From Bacteroidales bacterium (lineage in GTDB: Bacteria > Bacteroidota > Bacteroidia > Bacteroidales > Prolixibacteraceae): 44,022 nt of DNA. The position numbers and the translations under genes are program-made. This document shows, piece after piece, positions 27,930 through 36,551 of the stretch. Location: the NCBI GenBank assembly GCA_012522835.1, contig JAAYJR010000596.1, forward strand, positions 1 to 44,022, given 5' to 3'. Each line of letters opens with the position of its first letter. The first letter of the stretch is position 1. Under the pieces are notes generated by a model. The model worked only from the letters and a program-made list of their open reading frames with translations, was not told where the DNA came from and did not search any database.

Positions 27930-28001
27930 TTAAAATATGAAAAACACCCTCCTGTCTGTCATAAGACAGCAACAAATCATAGTATTTATGGTGTTATTCA
28001 T
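27930..28001 (-). CDS. Candidate cysteine leader peptide of cysK
   Basis: A 23-codon ORF, ATG to TAA, too short for the track. Residues 9-15 read ICCCLMT, with three consecutive Cys codons TGT TGC TGT. AGGA lies about 9 nt before its ATG. A CTGTC-TTAT-GACAG hairpin begins in the Cys codons. The AGGAGGGT inside the ORF (27953-27946) can pair with GCCTTCCT (27904-27897), the 5' arm of the terminator. This is the architecture of a ribosome-mediated attenuator: stalling at Cys codons frees AGGAGGGT to block the terminator; efficient translation masks it. The peptide itself need have no function. No clear promoter was found upstream. Confidence 0.65.
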   Translation of the reverse strand: MNNTINTMICCCLMTDRRVFFIF

Positions 28002-28112
28002 AATATATCCTGAATCTGGTTATTTATAATTCTGTTCTATTTTAGGCAAGATAAGTAATTTTAGCAATTTATAATAGGGCATGAACAATATATTCTGAAT
28101 AATTTTTAAAAT

Positions 28113-29489
28113 TTAAAATTTATATAAATAATAAGGATTCTTTTGTAAATTATTATATCTGATCCATTTTATCAGTTCTTTTAATGTGATCTTTTTACCA
28201 TATAGCAATAATCCTGTTTTGTATATTTTTGCAGCAATCCATATTGCCCCGGCTGTGGTTATTAACAGGAGAAACATTGAAAGCAGAAGTTCCCATACCG
28301 GTATTTCATAAGGTATCCGTGCCAGCATAGCAACCGGTGAGGTAAAGGGAATTATTGACCCCCAGAATGCAACCGGGCCTTCAGGGTTTCTGGCAATAGG
28401 GAAGAGGAGCATAATGGAAAGGATCAGGGGAAGGGTTATAGGGAATACAAGTTGCTGTGAATCTTCATCATTATCGACTGCTGCACCGACTGCACCCAGA
28501 AGGGAGCTATACAAAAGATAACCTGCGAGAAAATAAAATATAAATGAAAAAATGATAAGTCCGATATTTAAATTCCCAATCATTTCAAGTGTTTCTGTTA
28601 AGATTGCCTGATCGGCAAGCTGGGAGGTCTGGTTATTTAAATATTGTTGATTCTCCATAATACTTTGTCCCATACCTGTGGCATTTTCAGAAATCAGAAG
28701 TCCAGGTACCAGTACCATAGCAACGGATCCTATGACTACCCAAATGGCTACCTGCGTAAGGCCTACAAGGGCTGTCCCGATAATTTTGCCGGCCATTAAC
28801 TGAATAGGTTTTACAGAGGATATTATAACTTCCACTATTCGCGATTTTTTCTCCTCCATCACGCTGCGCATGACCATTGAACCATACATAAATACAAAAA
28901 AGTATATCAGGAACCCCATGGAGTAACTTGCAATGAACGCTATTTCCGACGAGCTTTTAGTAGTTTCTCCTGTCTCAGTAACTTTAAGAGTATGCAGCTT
29001 AACAGGGGTCCGGGTGGAGGCAAGCCGGTCCTCAAGATCCGGGATTCCGGTTTCCGATATTATTATTTTTCGCTTATCGCTCTCGATCAGGTTGCTGAGC
29101 TTCATCTCAATCTGTTCGGTCAATTCAATGGGTATCTGTTTTTCTGATATCAGTTGTGCATTGCCGGTTGAATAAATATTATCCGGAATATAAAGGAGTG
29201 CATAAAACTCACTCTCTTTGAGGTTTGACTTTGCCTTTTCAAATTCTGACAAAGGCATAAAATGGAATTTTGTAAAACCATCTTTATCATCAAGAGCTCC
29301 GGTGAAAAGGGTTGATGCATCATAAACAGCAATTAAACGCTCCTGTTTATCTGTCTTTACAGTGAGCCATATCATTAATGCAAACATCCCGGCAAAAAGT
29401 AAGGGTACCAGCAATGTTAAGATAATGAAGGATTTTCTGGTTACTCTTTTCAGATATTCTTGTTTCAGTATCAATAGCGTCTTGTTCAT
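28113..29489 (-). CDS. ABC-2 type transporter permease, NatB-like
   Basis: A 458-aa inner-membrane permease. It has one N-terminal TM (SFIILTLLVPLLFAGMFALMIW), a large extracytoplasmic domain of about 130 residues, then at least five TM segments in the C-terminal half. The MRSVMEEKKSRIVEVIISS coupling-helix signature marks NatB/ABC-2 exporters. It forms an exporter with the ATPase whose gene ends 5 nt upstream. The substrate (Na+ in NatAB, otherwise peptide or drug) is unknown. Confidence 0.88.
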   Translation of the reverse strand: MNKTLLILKQEYLKRVTRKSFIILTLLVPLLFAGMFALMIWLTVKTDKQERLIAVYDASTLFTGALDDKDGFTKFHFMPLSEFEKAKSNLKESEFYALLYIPDNIYSTGNAQLISEKQIPIELTEQIEMKLSNLIESDKRKIIISETGIPDLEDRLASTRTPVKLHTLKVTETGETTKSSSEIAFIASYSMGFLIYFFVFMYGSMVMRSVMEEKKSRIVEVIISSVKPIQLMAGKIIGTALVGLTQVAIWVVIGSVAMVLVPGLLISENATGMGQSIMENQQYLNNQTSQLADQAILTETLEMIGNLNIGLIIFSFIFYFLAGYLLYSSLLGAVGAAVDNDEDSQQLVFPITLPLILSIMLLFPIARNPEGPVAFWGSIIPFTSPVAMLARIPYEIPVWELLLSMFLLLITTAGAIWIAAKIYKTGLLLYGKKITLKELIKWIRYNNLQKNPYYLYKF

Positions 29490-29494
29490 TGTTT

Positions 29495-30421
29495 TTAATT
29501 TGATGGTTTGTCTTCCTGGACAGCTTTAATAAATACGTCGTTCATTCCCGGAATAATTTCCCTGAAGGCTATTACATCCACAACCGGAATAATTTCCCTG
29601 AGCAACTGATTGCCGGCATCTTTTTCAGGATTTTGAACAGTTACCCTGTTTATGGTATTTTCTTCAATATGATTTAATATTTTATAACGCTCCTCAAGAG
29701 TGCTGTATAAATTTCCAGGTTCTCCCTTATATGTAATTTCAAAGAGATTTGACTTATATTTTTCACGGATCTCATTTGTTGGACCGTCAACAATTTTTAC
29801 CGACTTATTTATCAATGCAATATGGTCGCATAACTCTTCAACCGAAGCCATATTATGGGTAGAAAATATAATTGTTGCCCCCTTATCCCGCAGGTTAAGT
29901 ATTTCCTTTTTTAAGAGGGTGGCATTTATAGGATCGAATCCGCTGAAAGGTTCATCAAAAATCAAAAGCTTTGGATTATGTGCTACTGTAGTGATAAACT
30001 GGACTTTTTGCTGCATCCCTTTTGATAGTTCTTCAATTTTTTTATTCCACCAGTCCATGATCTCAAATTTCAAAAACCATTTTTTCAAGGCTGCAATAGC
30101 ATCATGTTTGCTAAGCCCTTTTAGTTGAGCCAGATAAACAGCCTGTTCCCCTATTTTCATTTTCTGGTACAATCCTCGCTCCTCCGGAAGGTATCCTATA
30201 AGGGAAACATCGGAAGATTTCATTTTTCTTCCCTCCAGAAATATTTCACCTGAATCGGGGGCAGTTATCTGGTTTATAATTCGGATAAGAGTTGTTTTGC
30301 CTGCCCCGTTTGGGCCCAGGAGTCCGAAGATGCTCTGTTTTTTTACAGTAATACTAACATCAGTAAGGGCTTTGGTAGTGGCAAAAACCTTTGTTATATT
30401 TTTTGCTTCGAAAAAGTCCAT
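29495..30421 (-). CDS. ABC transporter ATP-binding protein, NatA-like
   Basis: A 308-aa ATPase: Walker A GPNGAGKTT (residues 36-44), signature LSKGMQQK, Walker B LLIFDEPFSGFDP, switch His in STHN, and a C-terminal DUF4162-like extension (residues about 215-300) found in NatA-type ATPases. It powers the adjacent permease, 5 nt downstream. Confidence 0.92.
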   Translation of the reverse strand: MDFFEAKNITKVFATTKALTDVSITVKKQSIFGLLGPNGAGKTTLIRIINQITAPDSGEIFLEGRKMKSSDVSLIGYLPEERGLYQKMKIGEQAVYLAQLKGLSKHDAIAALKKWFLKFEIMDWWNKKIEELSKGMQQKVQFITTVAHNPKLLIFDEPFSGFDPINATLLKKEILNLRDKGATIIFSTHNMASVEELCDHIALINKSVKIVDGPTNEIREKYKSNLFEITYKGEPGNLYSTLEERYKILNHIEENTINRVTVQNPEKDAGNQLLREIIPVVDVIAFREIIPGMNDVFIKAVQEDKPSN

Positions 30422-30642
30422 TAGCAGTTATTTTTGACTTATTATTATTTTTCGAAATTAATCTTTTTCATCCTATTAAAATTGTTTATTTATATGGTAT
30501 AAGATGGAACTCGCACATGTTTTAATCATTCTCTTTTGTGATTTTACAATCATGCTCGTTTCATGATCATATTTATCAGTGCCGTCTGACCAGCCATTTT
30601 TCCATGATTCAGCTACATGCTTTTTCTTTGCCGGATTTGGTA

Positions 30643-31791
30643 TTACTCTTCTGTTATTGACTTTTTTTTGTTACCTTCCTGTTTATTAAGACTTTCAGTA
30701 AGTTTTCTGACCAGTTTCATATTGTCAAAGAATTCTTTGGCTACAACTCTGATTATGGTATATGTCGGTATTGCCAGGAACATTCCCAATACTCCTGCCA
30801 TGCTGCCTGCTGCCATGATCACCAGAAAGATCTCCAGTGGGTGCGCTTTAACGCTGCTGGAGTAAATAAGAGGCTGGAAAAGTACATTATCAATTATCTG
30901 GACAGACAAAAATACAATAGTCATCATGCCAAGAAGAGGAAGAGTATGTTCCATGAAACTGGCATTTATGTTGAGGGCTGCGCCTATGAGCAATCCGACA
31001 ATTGCTCCCATCCATGGCCCTAAATATGGAATCACATTAAACAATCCGCAGAACAGTCCTATTAGTACTGCATGATTGAATTCAATCCCTATAATTGATA
31101 ATCCTATGGTATCCAGAAGGCCAACCATTAAAACTTCCAGTATTATACCCAGAAAATATCTTCTTAGCAGGTAGGAGATAGAATCGAGTATATGTGCAAC
31201 TTTTTCCTCAAATTCAGTTGGGACGATAAGGAGTATCCCTTCTCTGAACATGCTTTTCTCTTTGAGAAAGAAAAATGTAATAAATGAGATCGAAAATGCT
31301 GCTATCAGAAGGTCGCCTATCGTACCTGCCACATATACGAAAATATTTGATAATCCTGAAAGGTCAATTTTTGAACTTAATTTCTCCGAAAAGACATCCA
31401 TAAATGTTTTATTCTCTAATACCAGGCTGTCATCACCTGAAAGTTTAAGGAGCCTTGTAAGAGGTTCCTCAATTGAGTTAATGACAGCATCAATATCTAT
31501 TTGTGAGAGAGTTTCCAGTTCTGTTACCAGCAAGGGTATCATAAAGCGGAAGAAGATAAATACAATAGCCCAGATTGCAATAAGTGCGATTAATGCCGCA
31601 ACTCCTTTGGGGAGATAGAATTTTTTATAGTGCAGAAGTGAAAGCCACTTTACCAGTGGCCTTCCCAGAAAAGCCAGAACAACTGAGATTAGTATATAAG
31701 TTACTATGGCACTGAAATACCAGATCAGGAAAATCAGAAATAATCCGCCGGTTATCAGCAGAGTGTTACGGGTTACTCCTTTTATGCGCAT
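30643..31791 (-). CDS. AI-2E family transporter (PerM/UPF0118)
   Basis: A 382-aa membrane protein with about eight TM segments. The family's C-terminal block is present: VLIGLFCGLFNVIPYLGPWMG and, later, AGSMAGVLGMFLAIPTYTI. Members export autoinducer-2 or act as Na+/H+ antiporters; the substrate cannot be assigned. The charged C-terminal tail (NKQEGNKKKSITEE) is cytoplasmic. The 221-nt gap beyond its stop holds only an unassigned open frame. Confidence 0.88.
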   Translation of the reverse strand: MRIKGVTRNTLLITGGLFLIFLIWYFSAIVTYILISVVLAFLGRPLVKWLSLLHYKKFYLPKGVAALIALIAIWAIVFIFFRFMIPLLVTELETLSQIDIDAVINSIEEPLTRLLKLSGDDSLVLENKTFMDVFSEKLSSKIDLSGLSNIFVYVAGTIGDLLIAAFSISFITFFFLKEKSMFREGILLIVPTEFEEKVAHILDSISYLLRRYFLGIILEVLMVGLLDTIGLSIIGIEFNHAVLIGLFCGLFNVIPYLGPWMGAIVGLLIGAALNINASFMEHTLPLLGMMTIVFLSVQIIDNVLFQPLIYSSSVKAHPLEIFLVIMAAGSMAGVLGMFLAIPTYTIIRVVAKEFFDNMKLVRKLTESLNKQEGNKKKSITEE

Positions 31792-31825
31792 ATATGTGCA
31801 GTTTTAAACAAAGATAAGTGAAAAA

Positions 31826-31978
31826 TTATAATCTTTTTTCCCATCTGATTAAAATCCTTATTGGTGCATTATAAACCAGGTTCACAAACTTGTCGATTGC
31901 TTTCCATATCCGGAAATTTAAATATTTTAAAATATGGTGCATTCTCAGATGAATAAGAATTTTATTTCCAAAAGTTCT
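31826..31978 (-). pseudogene. In-frame 3' continuation of the methyltransferase gene after a stop
   Basis: Reading straight on past the TAA at 31981-31979 in the same frame gives 50 more sense codons to a TAA at 31826. The peptide (RTFGNKILIHLRMHHILKYL, then FRIWKAIDKFVNLVYNAPIR) looks like a real C-terminal amphipathic segment of this methyltransferase group. The gene appears to be interrupted by a nonsense codon (TAA in place of a sense codon, perhaps TAT/TAC). Confidence 0.65.
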
Positions 31979-32746
31979 TTATTCAAATTTTTTTAAATCC
32001 TTTCCACTGTATAAGGATTGTAATTTATGTTCGTCGAATGAATGAAGATGGGCATTGAAGGGTGTTGGTCTGTTGCAATGGATACAAAGTGACCATGCCA
32101 GTTTTTCTTTATAGGGGGTTGTTATCAGCAAAATTCCCCCCGGTTTCAATACCCTGAACAATTTTTGTATAAAAATACCAGGATTTACAACGTGCTCAAT
32201 AACTTCTGATGCAATGATATAGTCAAAACTATTTTCTTTAAAAGGAAGGGCATAAGCATCTCCAACTACCGCTGCATGATTTGGAAATGGAAATTTTTTG
32301 AGGGCGCGTGAAGTATTTTCCACTGAGATATCCATTGAGACTACGGTGTAGCCTTTGGGACAAAAAAGTTCTGAAACCCAGGCTTTTCCGCAACCTGTAT
32401 CAAGGATACGGCCGTTGCCGGCAGTGATGTATGATGCAATGTATTCCCTTACCCTTCTGTCGGTATGCTCAGTTTCGTTATCCCGGACCGCGAAATAGTC
32501 ATACTCTTTTGCATCTTTCTGGTAATGGTCAATATAGTCGAACGCTGTCCCCTGGTGCTTATGGATTTCCGAGGCAACAGGTGAAGAATCCTCCTTTTGT
32601 ACGATAAAGGAAGGGATATTTTCAGTTACAGGATAAATGGCATTGCAACTTGTGCAGGTTAATATATTTCCTTCAGATGACAGTCTCAGTTCACCGGTAT
32701 TGCAACCGGGACATTGTAATATTTCCAGTAAATTTTTAATTGTCAT
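31979..32746 (-). CDS. SAM-dependent methyltransferase with zinc-ribbon N terminus, probably truncated
   Basis: The 255 aa begin with a Trm112-like zinc ribbon (Cys12, Cys15, Cys31, Cys34; QCPGCNTGEL and LTCTSC). A class I methyltransferase domain follows: motif I RILDTGCGKAW, VVSMDISVEN, then FDYIIASEVIEHV and LKPGGILLITTPYKE. It probably acts on a glycan or lipid precursor, given the flippase gene 36 nt upstream; this is an inference. Translation ends at an in-frame TAA beyond which coding continues (see 31826-31978). Whether the shorter product works is unknown. Confidence 0.8.
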   Translation of the reverse strand: MTIKNLLEILQCPGCNTGELRLSSEGNILTCTSCNAIYPVTENIPSFIVQKEDSSPVASEIHKHQGTAFDYIDHYQKDAKEYDYFAVRDNETEHTDRRVREYIASYITAGNGRILDTGCGKAWVSELFCPKGYTVVSMDISVENTSRALKKFPFPNHAAVVGDAYALPFKENSFDYIIASEVIEHVVNPGIFIQKLFRVLKPGGILLITTPYKEKLAWSLCIHCNRPTPFNAHLHSFDEHKLQSLYSGKDLKKFE

Positions 32747-32782
32747 TCCGGTAAATTTGAAATCGTTCTTTAGTTATCAACA

Positions 32783-34111
32783 TTAAAAACCGATATTTAA
32801 ATATATTAATAAAAACATAGCAACAGTAACAAATGAGTAAATAATGAATAATCCTGCCGGTATGTATCTCCCGGGATCAATACCAAGAACAAATTTATTA
32901 TATGCTATCCAGATGATTTTTTGTGTTGCGTATGCAATTAGAGTTGCAAAGGCAACCCCCTCAATGCCCCAGAAGTTTATGAAAATAACACTTAGAGATA
33001 TATTGACTATTAATTCTGCGAGGGAGGCATACATAATAATTTTCATTTTTTTAAGTCCTATCAGTATGGTATGGGGAAAAACCAGCCTGCTTATGATAAG
33101 AAGCAGATAGATATTGATGATAACTGCACTCTCTGCGAAATTGAGGTTGAATATTCTGGGATACAACCAGTTGCTGAATAATAAAAATATTATTGTTACC
33201 GGGAAAAGTAAATGCATAAGCATTGCCGATCTGTTTTTTAATGAGCTTAATATTTTTCCGGTATTTTTATCTGAAGAAAATTTGGGAATAAAAGCAGCAC
33301 TCAGGGCATTGGCCATGAGCAGTACCAGTGGAAATTCGCGGGCACCGTAACTAAAAACCGCAAATTTGGCTGAGTCAAATTTCGACAGCACTAATAATCC
33401 GTCAACATAGTGTGCTGATCCTCCCAGTAAAGTGCTTAATATCAGAGGGTAGGCTAAATGAATGTGTTCTTTGATGAATGCAGGTGAAAAGAGGGGCAAA
33501 GAATACTTTTTTATTAAAGCAAGAATCCAGATATATCTTATCCCTGAAATTATTACAAGTCCTGTAAGTGATAACTCAACAGACCCTCCAAGCATAACAG
33601 GGAAAGAGACAAAAATAAATTGCAGGCAAAATGTAATAAATCCATATTTCAGCATCCGGCCAGGTTGGTTTTTTAACAGATAAATATATTCTATTAAAAA
33701 AGCAGGACTGCTAAAAAATATATATAGTAGAATAAGTTTAAAATAAGGGATATCTGAGGATTTTACCAATGTTTTTATGATAAGCCCTTTGAAAATAATA
33801 ATTAATATTATTGACAACAGGCTAAAAAAGGTGATCAGCAGAAAGGTATTAAATATCGCAGGTGACCTCTCATCTGTAATTTTAAAAGATTTGTTATTAT
33901 TATATAACGGCAGGAATGACTGGATAAGGCCATTTATCCAGAATGAGCATATAAGCGCCGAAAAGAACATGAAAAATTCATATTCGCCAATTGCTTCAGT
34001 AGGCAGTTTACTTTTTGCAAGGACGATACTTATCAGGAGCAGAGTACCATACCTGAGCATCTGGAATATCTGGAGTCCCGAAATATTGTCTTTATATTTT
34101 TTCAGAAACAA
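32783..34111 (-). CDS. Wzx-like polysaccharide flippase (MOP superfamily)
   Basis: A 442-aa polytopic protein with about 12-14 TM segments and no large soluble part. It has the N-terminal SGLQIFQMLRYGTLLLISIV and paired-helix layout of oligosaccharide flippases (polysaccharide_synt family). It would move lipid-linked glycans across the inner membrane. Only the flippase and the neighbouring methyltransferase suggest glycan work; no glycosyltransferases are nearby, so the substrate is unknown. Unusually Ile/Leu/Phe-rich and AT-rich. Confidence 0.82.
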   Translation of the reverse strand: MFLKKYKDNISGLQIFQMLRYGTLLLISIVLAKSKLPTEAIGEYEFFMFFSALICSFWINGLIQSFLPLYNNNKSFKITDERSPAIFNTFLLITFFSLLSIILIIIFKGLIIKTLVKSSDIPYFKLILLYIFFSSPAFLIEYIYLLKNQPGRMLKYGFITFCLQFIFVSFPVMLGGSVELSLTGLVIISGIRYIWILALIKKYSLPLFSPAFIKEHIHLAYPLILSTLLGGSAHYVDGLLVLSKFDSAKFAVFSYGAREFPLVLLMANALSAAFIPKFSSDKNTGKILSSLKNRSAMLMHLLFPVTIIFLLFSNWLYPRIFNLNFAESAVIINIYLLLIISRLVFPHTILIGLKKMKIIMYASLAELIVNISLSVIFINFWGIEGVAFATLIAYATQKIIWIAYNKFVLGIDPGRYIPAGLFIIYSFVTVAMFLLIYLNIGF

Positions 34112-34150
34112 TTTATTTTTTTGATAAATACAAAGTTAATTTTTTCAGTA

Positions 34151-34909
34151 TTATAAAATATATACCTCCCCTGGTCCTGACCTTGATGTCAGCTTTATTT
34201 CAAATTTTGAAGTGAGAGGCTGGTGTGCTTCCATTGCCAGATGAGGTGTATTATTTTCGGCAGACAGATGACTTAGAAATACGCACTTCATATGATTTCC
34301 TGCATTTTCCCGGAGCAGTCTGAATGATTGCATGTTGGATAAGTGTCCGTTTGAAGAGGCAATTCTTTTTTTAAGAAAATAGGGATAAGGGCCTTCGTGT
34401 AACATATTTTCATCATAGTTCGACTCCAGGAAAGCAGCATCACACATTGCCAGGTTGTTTACTACATTTATGCATGGGTCGCCGATATCTGTAAAAACAC
34501 CAATATGCTTTTCCTTATGGCTGACCCTGAAAGAGCAAGGTTCAGAGGCATCATGGTTTTTCAGGAAGGTATATACTTCTAACTCACCTATAGTGATCAC
34601 AGTCCCCGGAGCAAAAAATTCAGGCCATACAGGACGCATATTTTTGTATACTGCATTATAAGTTTTTGCAGTCAGGTAGACCGGACAGATAATTTTTTTT
34701 GCCAGCACCCTGGCACCCCTTATATGGTCGCTGTGTTCATGTGATATGAAGATTCCTTTTACTTTTTGGGGATCAAGGTTTTTCTCTTTTAAGCGAAGCA
34801 GGATCTGTTTGCATGAAATCCCGGCATCAATCAGTACAGCCTCATTTTCATTTCCTATATAATAACAATTACCGTTACTGCCGGATGCAATGGCACATAT
34901 TTCTATCAT
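34151..34909 (-). CDS. MBL-fold metallo-hydrolase, YycJ/WalJ-like
   Basis: A 252-aa metallo-beta-lactamase-fold protein: N-terminal IASGSNGNCYYIG, the HxHxDH motif SHEHSDH (His57, His59, Asp61, His62), then further metal ligands (FTDIGDP, SNGHLSN and FLSHLSAENN). This order matches YycJ-type proteins proposed to be dinuclear-zinc exonucleases. The function is by family only. It lies between the PurF paralogue and the flippase on the same strand. Confidence 0.88.
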   Translation of the reverse strand: MIEICAIASGSNGNCYYIGNENEAVLIDAGISCKQILLRLKEKNLDPQKVKGIFISHEHSDHIRGARVLAKKIICPVYLTAKTYNAVYKNMRPVWPEFFAPGTVITIGELEVYTFLKNHDASEPCSFRVSHKEKHIGVFTDIGDPCINVVNNLAMCDAAFLESNYDENMLHEGPYPYFLKKRIASSNGHLSNMQSFRLLRENAGNHMKCVFLSHLSAENNTPHLAMEAHQPLTSKFEIKLTSRSGPGEVYIL

Positions 34910-35034
34910 TGGGTATAAGATGTTACATTAGCTGAGAATATTTTCCTGTCATATATCTTTTTTATTAGTGGCTTGTCAGCTACTGTCTGTAAGCGGTAGT
35001 TTAGGAAATTCAATATTGAAGCTCAGGATTTACC

Positions 35035-36441
35035 TTAAAAGTAGCTGCTCCCGTCCCAGCAGTGTGTGCACAGCCTGTCCTTGGGCAATCCTATGGCTTC
35101 CACCAGATCATGGATGTTTTGGTACTGAAGTGTTGTGAGTCCAAGATTTTTCCTGATCCGCTCAACCATTGCATTGTACTCTTCTGAACCGGTAGTGGAA
35201 TACTTTTTCATATCCACATTTTCTGTGCCTTCCAACTGGTTTATAGCCTTTCTGGTAGCCAGCTCAAGAGTTTTTCTTGATCGTGAAAAATTTAAAAATT
35301 CGCAGGGATAAGTCAGAGGAGGACAGGCGATACGCATATGAACCTCTTTAATCCCTTTGTCGTAAAGGTCACGCGTATTATCTTTTAACTGTGTGCCCCT
35401 GACAATAGAATCATCCAGAAAAATACCCCTTTTACCCCTGATTATTGCAGGATTGGGAATCAGCTTCATCTTGGCCACAAGATCCCTGGTTACCTGGTTC
35501 TGGGGCATGAAGCTGCGTGGCCATGTTGGCGTATATTTAGCATATGGACGCATATAAGGAATTTTTCGTTCATTGCTGTAGCCAATGGCATGGCCAAGTC
35601 CTGAGTCAGGTATCCCAGCAACAAAGTCAGCTTCGGTATTATCATTCCTGGCCAATGCCGCTCCACATCTGTAGCGGGTTTCGTCAACGTTAATACCTTC
35701 ATAATATGAAGGAGGATAACCATAATATACCCACAGGAATGCACATATCTGCATTTGATCGTTTGGCTTTCTGATTTGTTCATAACCTTCGGCAGTTATT
35801 CGAACTATTTCGCCTGGTCCAAGGAACTTTTCAATTTCAAAGCCCAGGTTGGCAAAAGCACAGGTTTCTGAAGCTACAGCCAATCCATTAAGGTTTTTTC
35901 CTATTATTACCGGTGTGCGGCCAAGCTTGTCACGGGCAGCAATTATCTCTTTCTCTGTTAACAAAATAATCGAGCATGAGCCTTTGATCTCGTTAAATGC
36001 ATTTTCAATACCGGCAACAAAATTTTCATCATCTGCAATCAACATAGCAACAAGTTCCGTCGGGTTTACGCTTCCCTGGCTTGTTTCGGAAAAAGTCCTG
36101 TGGCTATTCAGGAATAAATTCTCCAGTTCATCGGCATTCACTATTTTACTTACTGTGGCGATTGCAAATTTTCCCAGGTGGGAATTGGCAACTATAGGTT
36201 GTGCCTCGGTATCACTTATTACTCCAATACCGCTGTTGCCACTGAAGTTAACCAGGTCGTTTTCGAATTTGGTCCTGAAGTATCCGTCTTCAAGACTGTG
36301 AATGGCACGTTGAAATCCGGTTTTAGAATTGAAATATGCTAATCCTGCTCTTTTTGTACCCAGATGTGAATGGTAGTCTGTCCCGTAAAATACATTTGAA
36401 ACGCAGTCTGTTTTCTCAATACATCCAAAAAATCCGCTCAT
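35035..36441 (-). CDS. Amidophosphoribosyltransferase (PurF) paralogue with degenerate glutaminase site
   Basis: A 468-aa protein with the PurF layout: N-terminal class II amidotransferase fold and C-terminal type I phosphoribosyltransferase with the PRPP loop IFLDDSIVRGTQ. The track's TTG start adds MP; the ATG at 36441 (MSGFFGCIEK) is better. The position of the catalytic Cys1 is Ser (MSGFFG against CGVFG). The conserved Arg loop is altered (GIGVISDTEAQP), and the His-Asn-Gly oxyanion motif is replaced (IATVSKIVN for LAHNGNLVN). Glutamine hydrolysis is thus unlikely, while PRPP chemistry may be intact. A C-terminal CTHC pair is present. It may work with ammonia, or in regulation; this is inference. 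Confidence 0.82.
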   Translation of the reverse strand: MSGFFGCIEKTDCVSNVFYGTDYHSHLGTKRAGLAYFNSKTGFQRAIHSLEDGYFRTKFENDLVNFSGNSGIGVISDTEAQPIVANSHLGKFAIATVSKIVNADELENLFLNSHRTFSETSQGSVNPTELVAMLIADDENFVAGIENAFNEIKGSCSIILLTEKEIIAARDKLGRTPVIIGKNLNGLAVASETCAFANLGFEIEKFLGPGEIVRITAEGYEQIRKPNDQMQICAFLWVYYGYPPSYYEGINVDETRYRCGAALARNDNTEADFVAGIPDSGLGHAIGYSNERKIPYMRPYAKYTPTWPRSFMPQNQVTRDLVAKMKLIPNPAIIRGKRGIFLDDSIVRGTQLKDNTRDLYDKGIKEVHMRIACPPLTYPCEFLNFSRSRKTLELATRKAINQLEGTENVDMKKYSTTGSEEYNAMVERIRKNLGLTTLQYQNIHDLVEAIGLPKDRLCTHCWDGSSYF

Positions 36442-36551
36442 TGGCAAGTGGTTTTATTTTATTAAAATTCATTTTCTAAATTAAATGTTTTTTCAGTTTA
36501 TATATGTTATTCAACCAATTCTTTGTTAACAAACTGCAAACAGATAACCGG

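Noticed and set aside
27860-28112. Metabolite riboswitch upstream of cysK
   Set aside because: A SAM or other sulfur riboswitch was considered, but no conserved core was recognised, whereas the leader ORF with three Cys codons and the alternative pairing explain the terminator.
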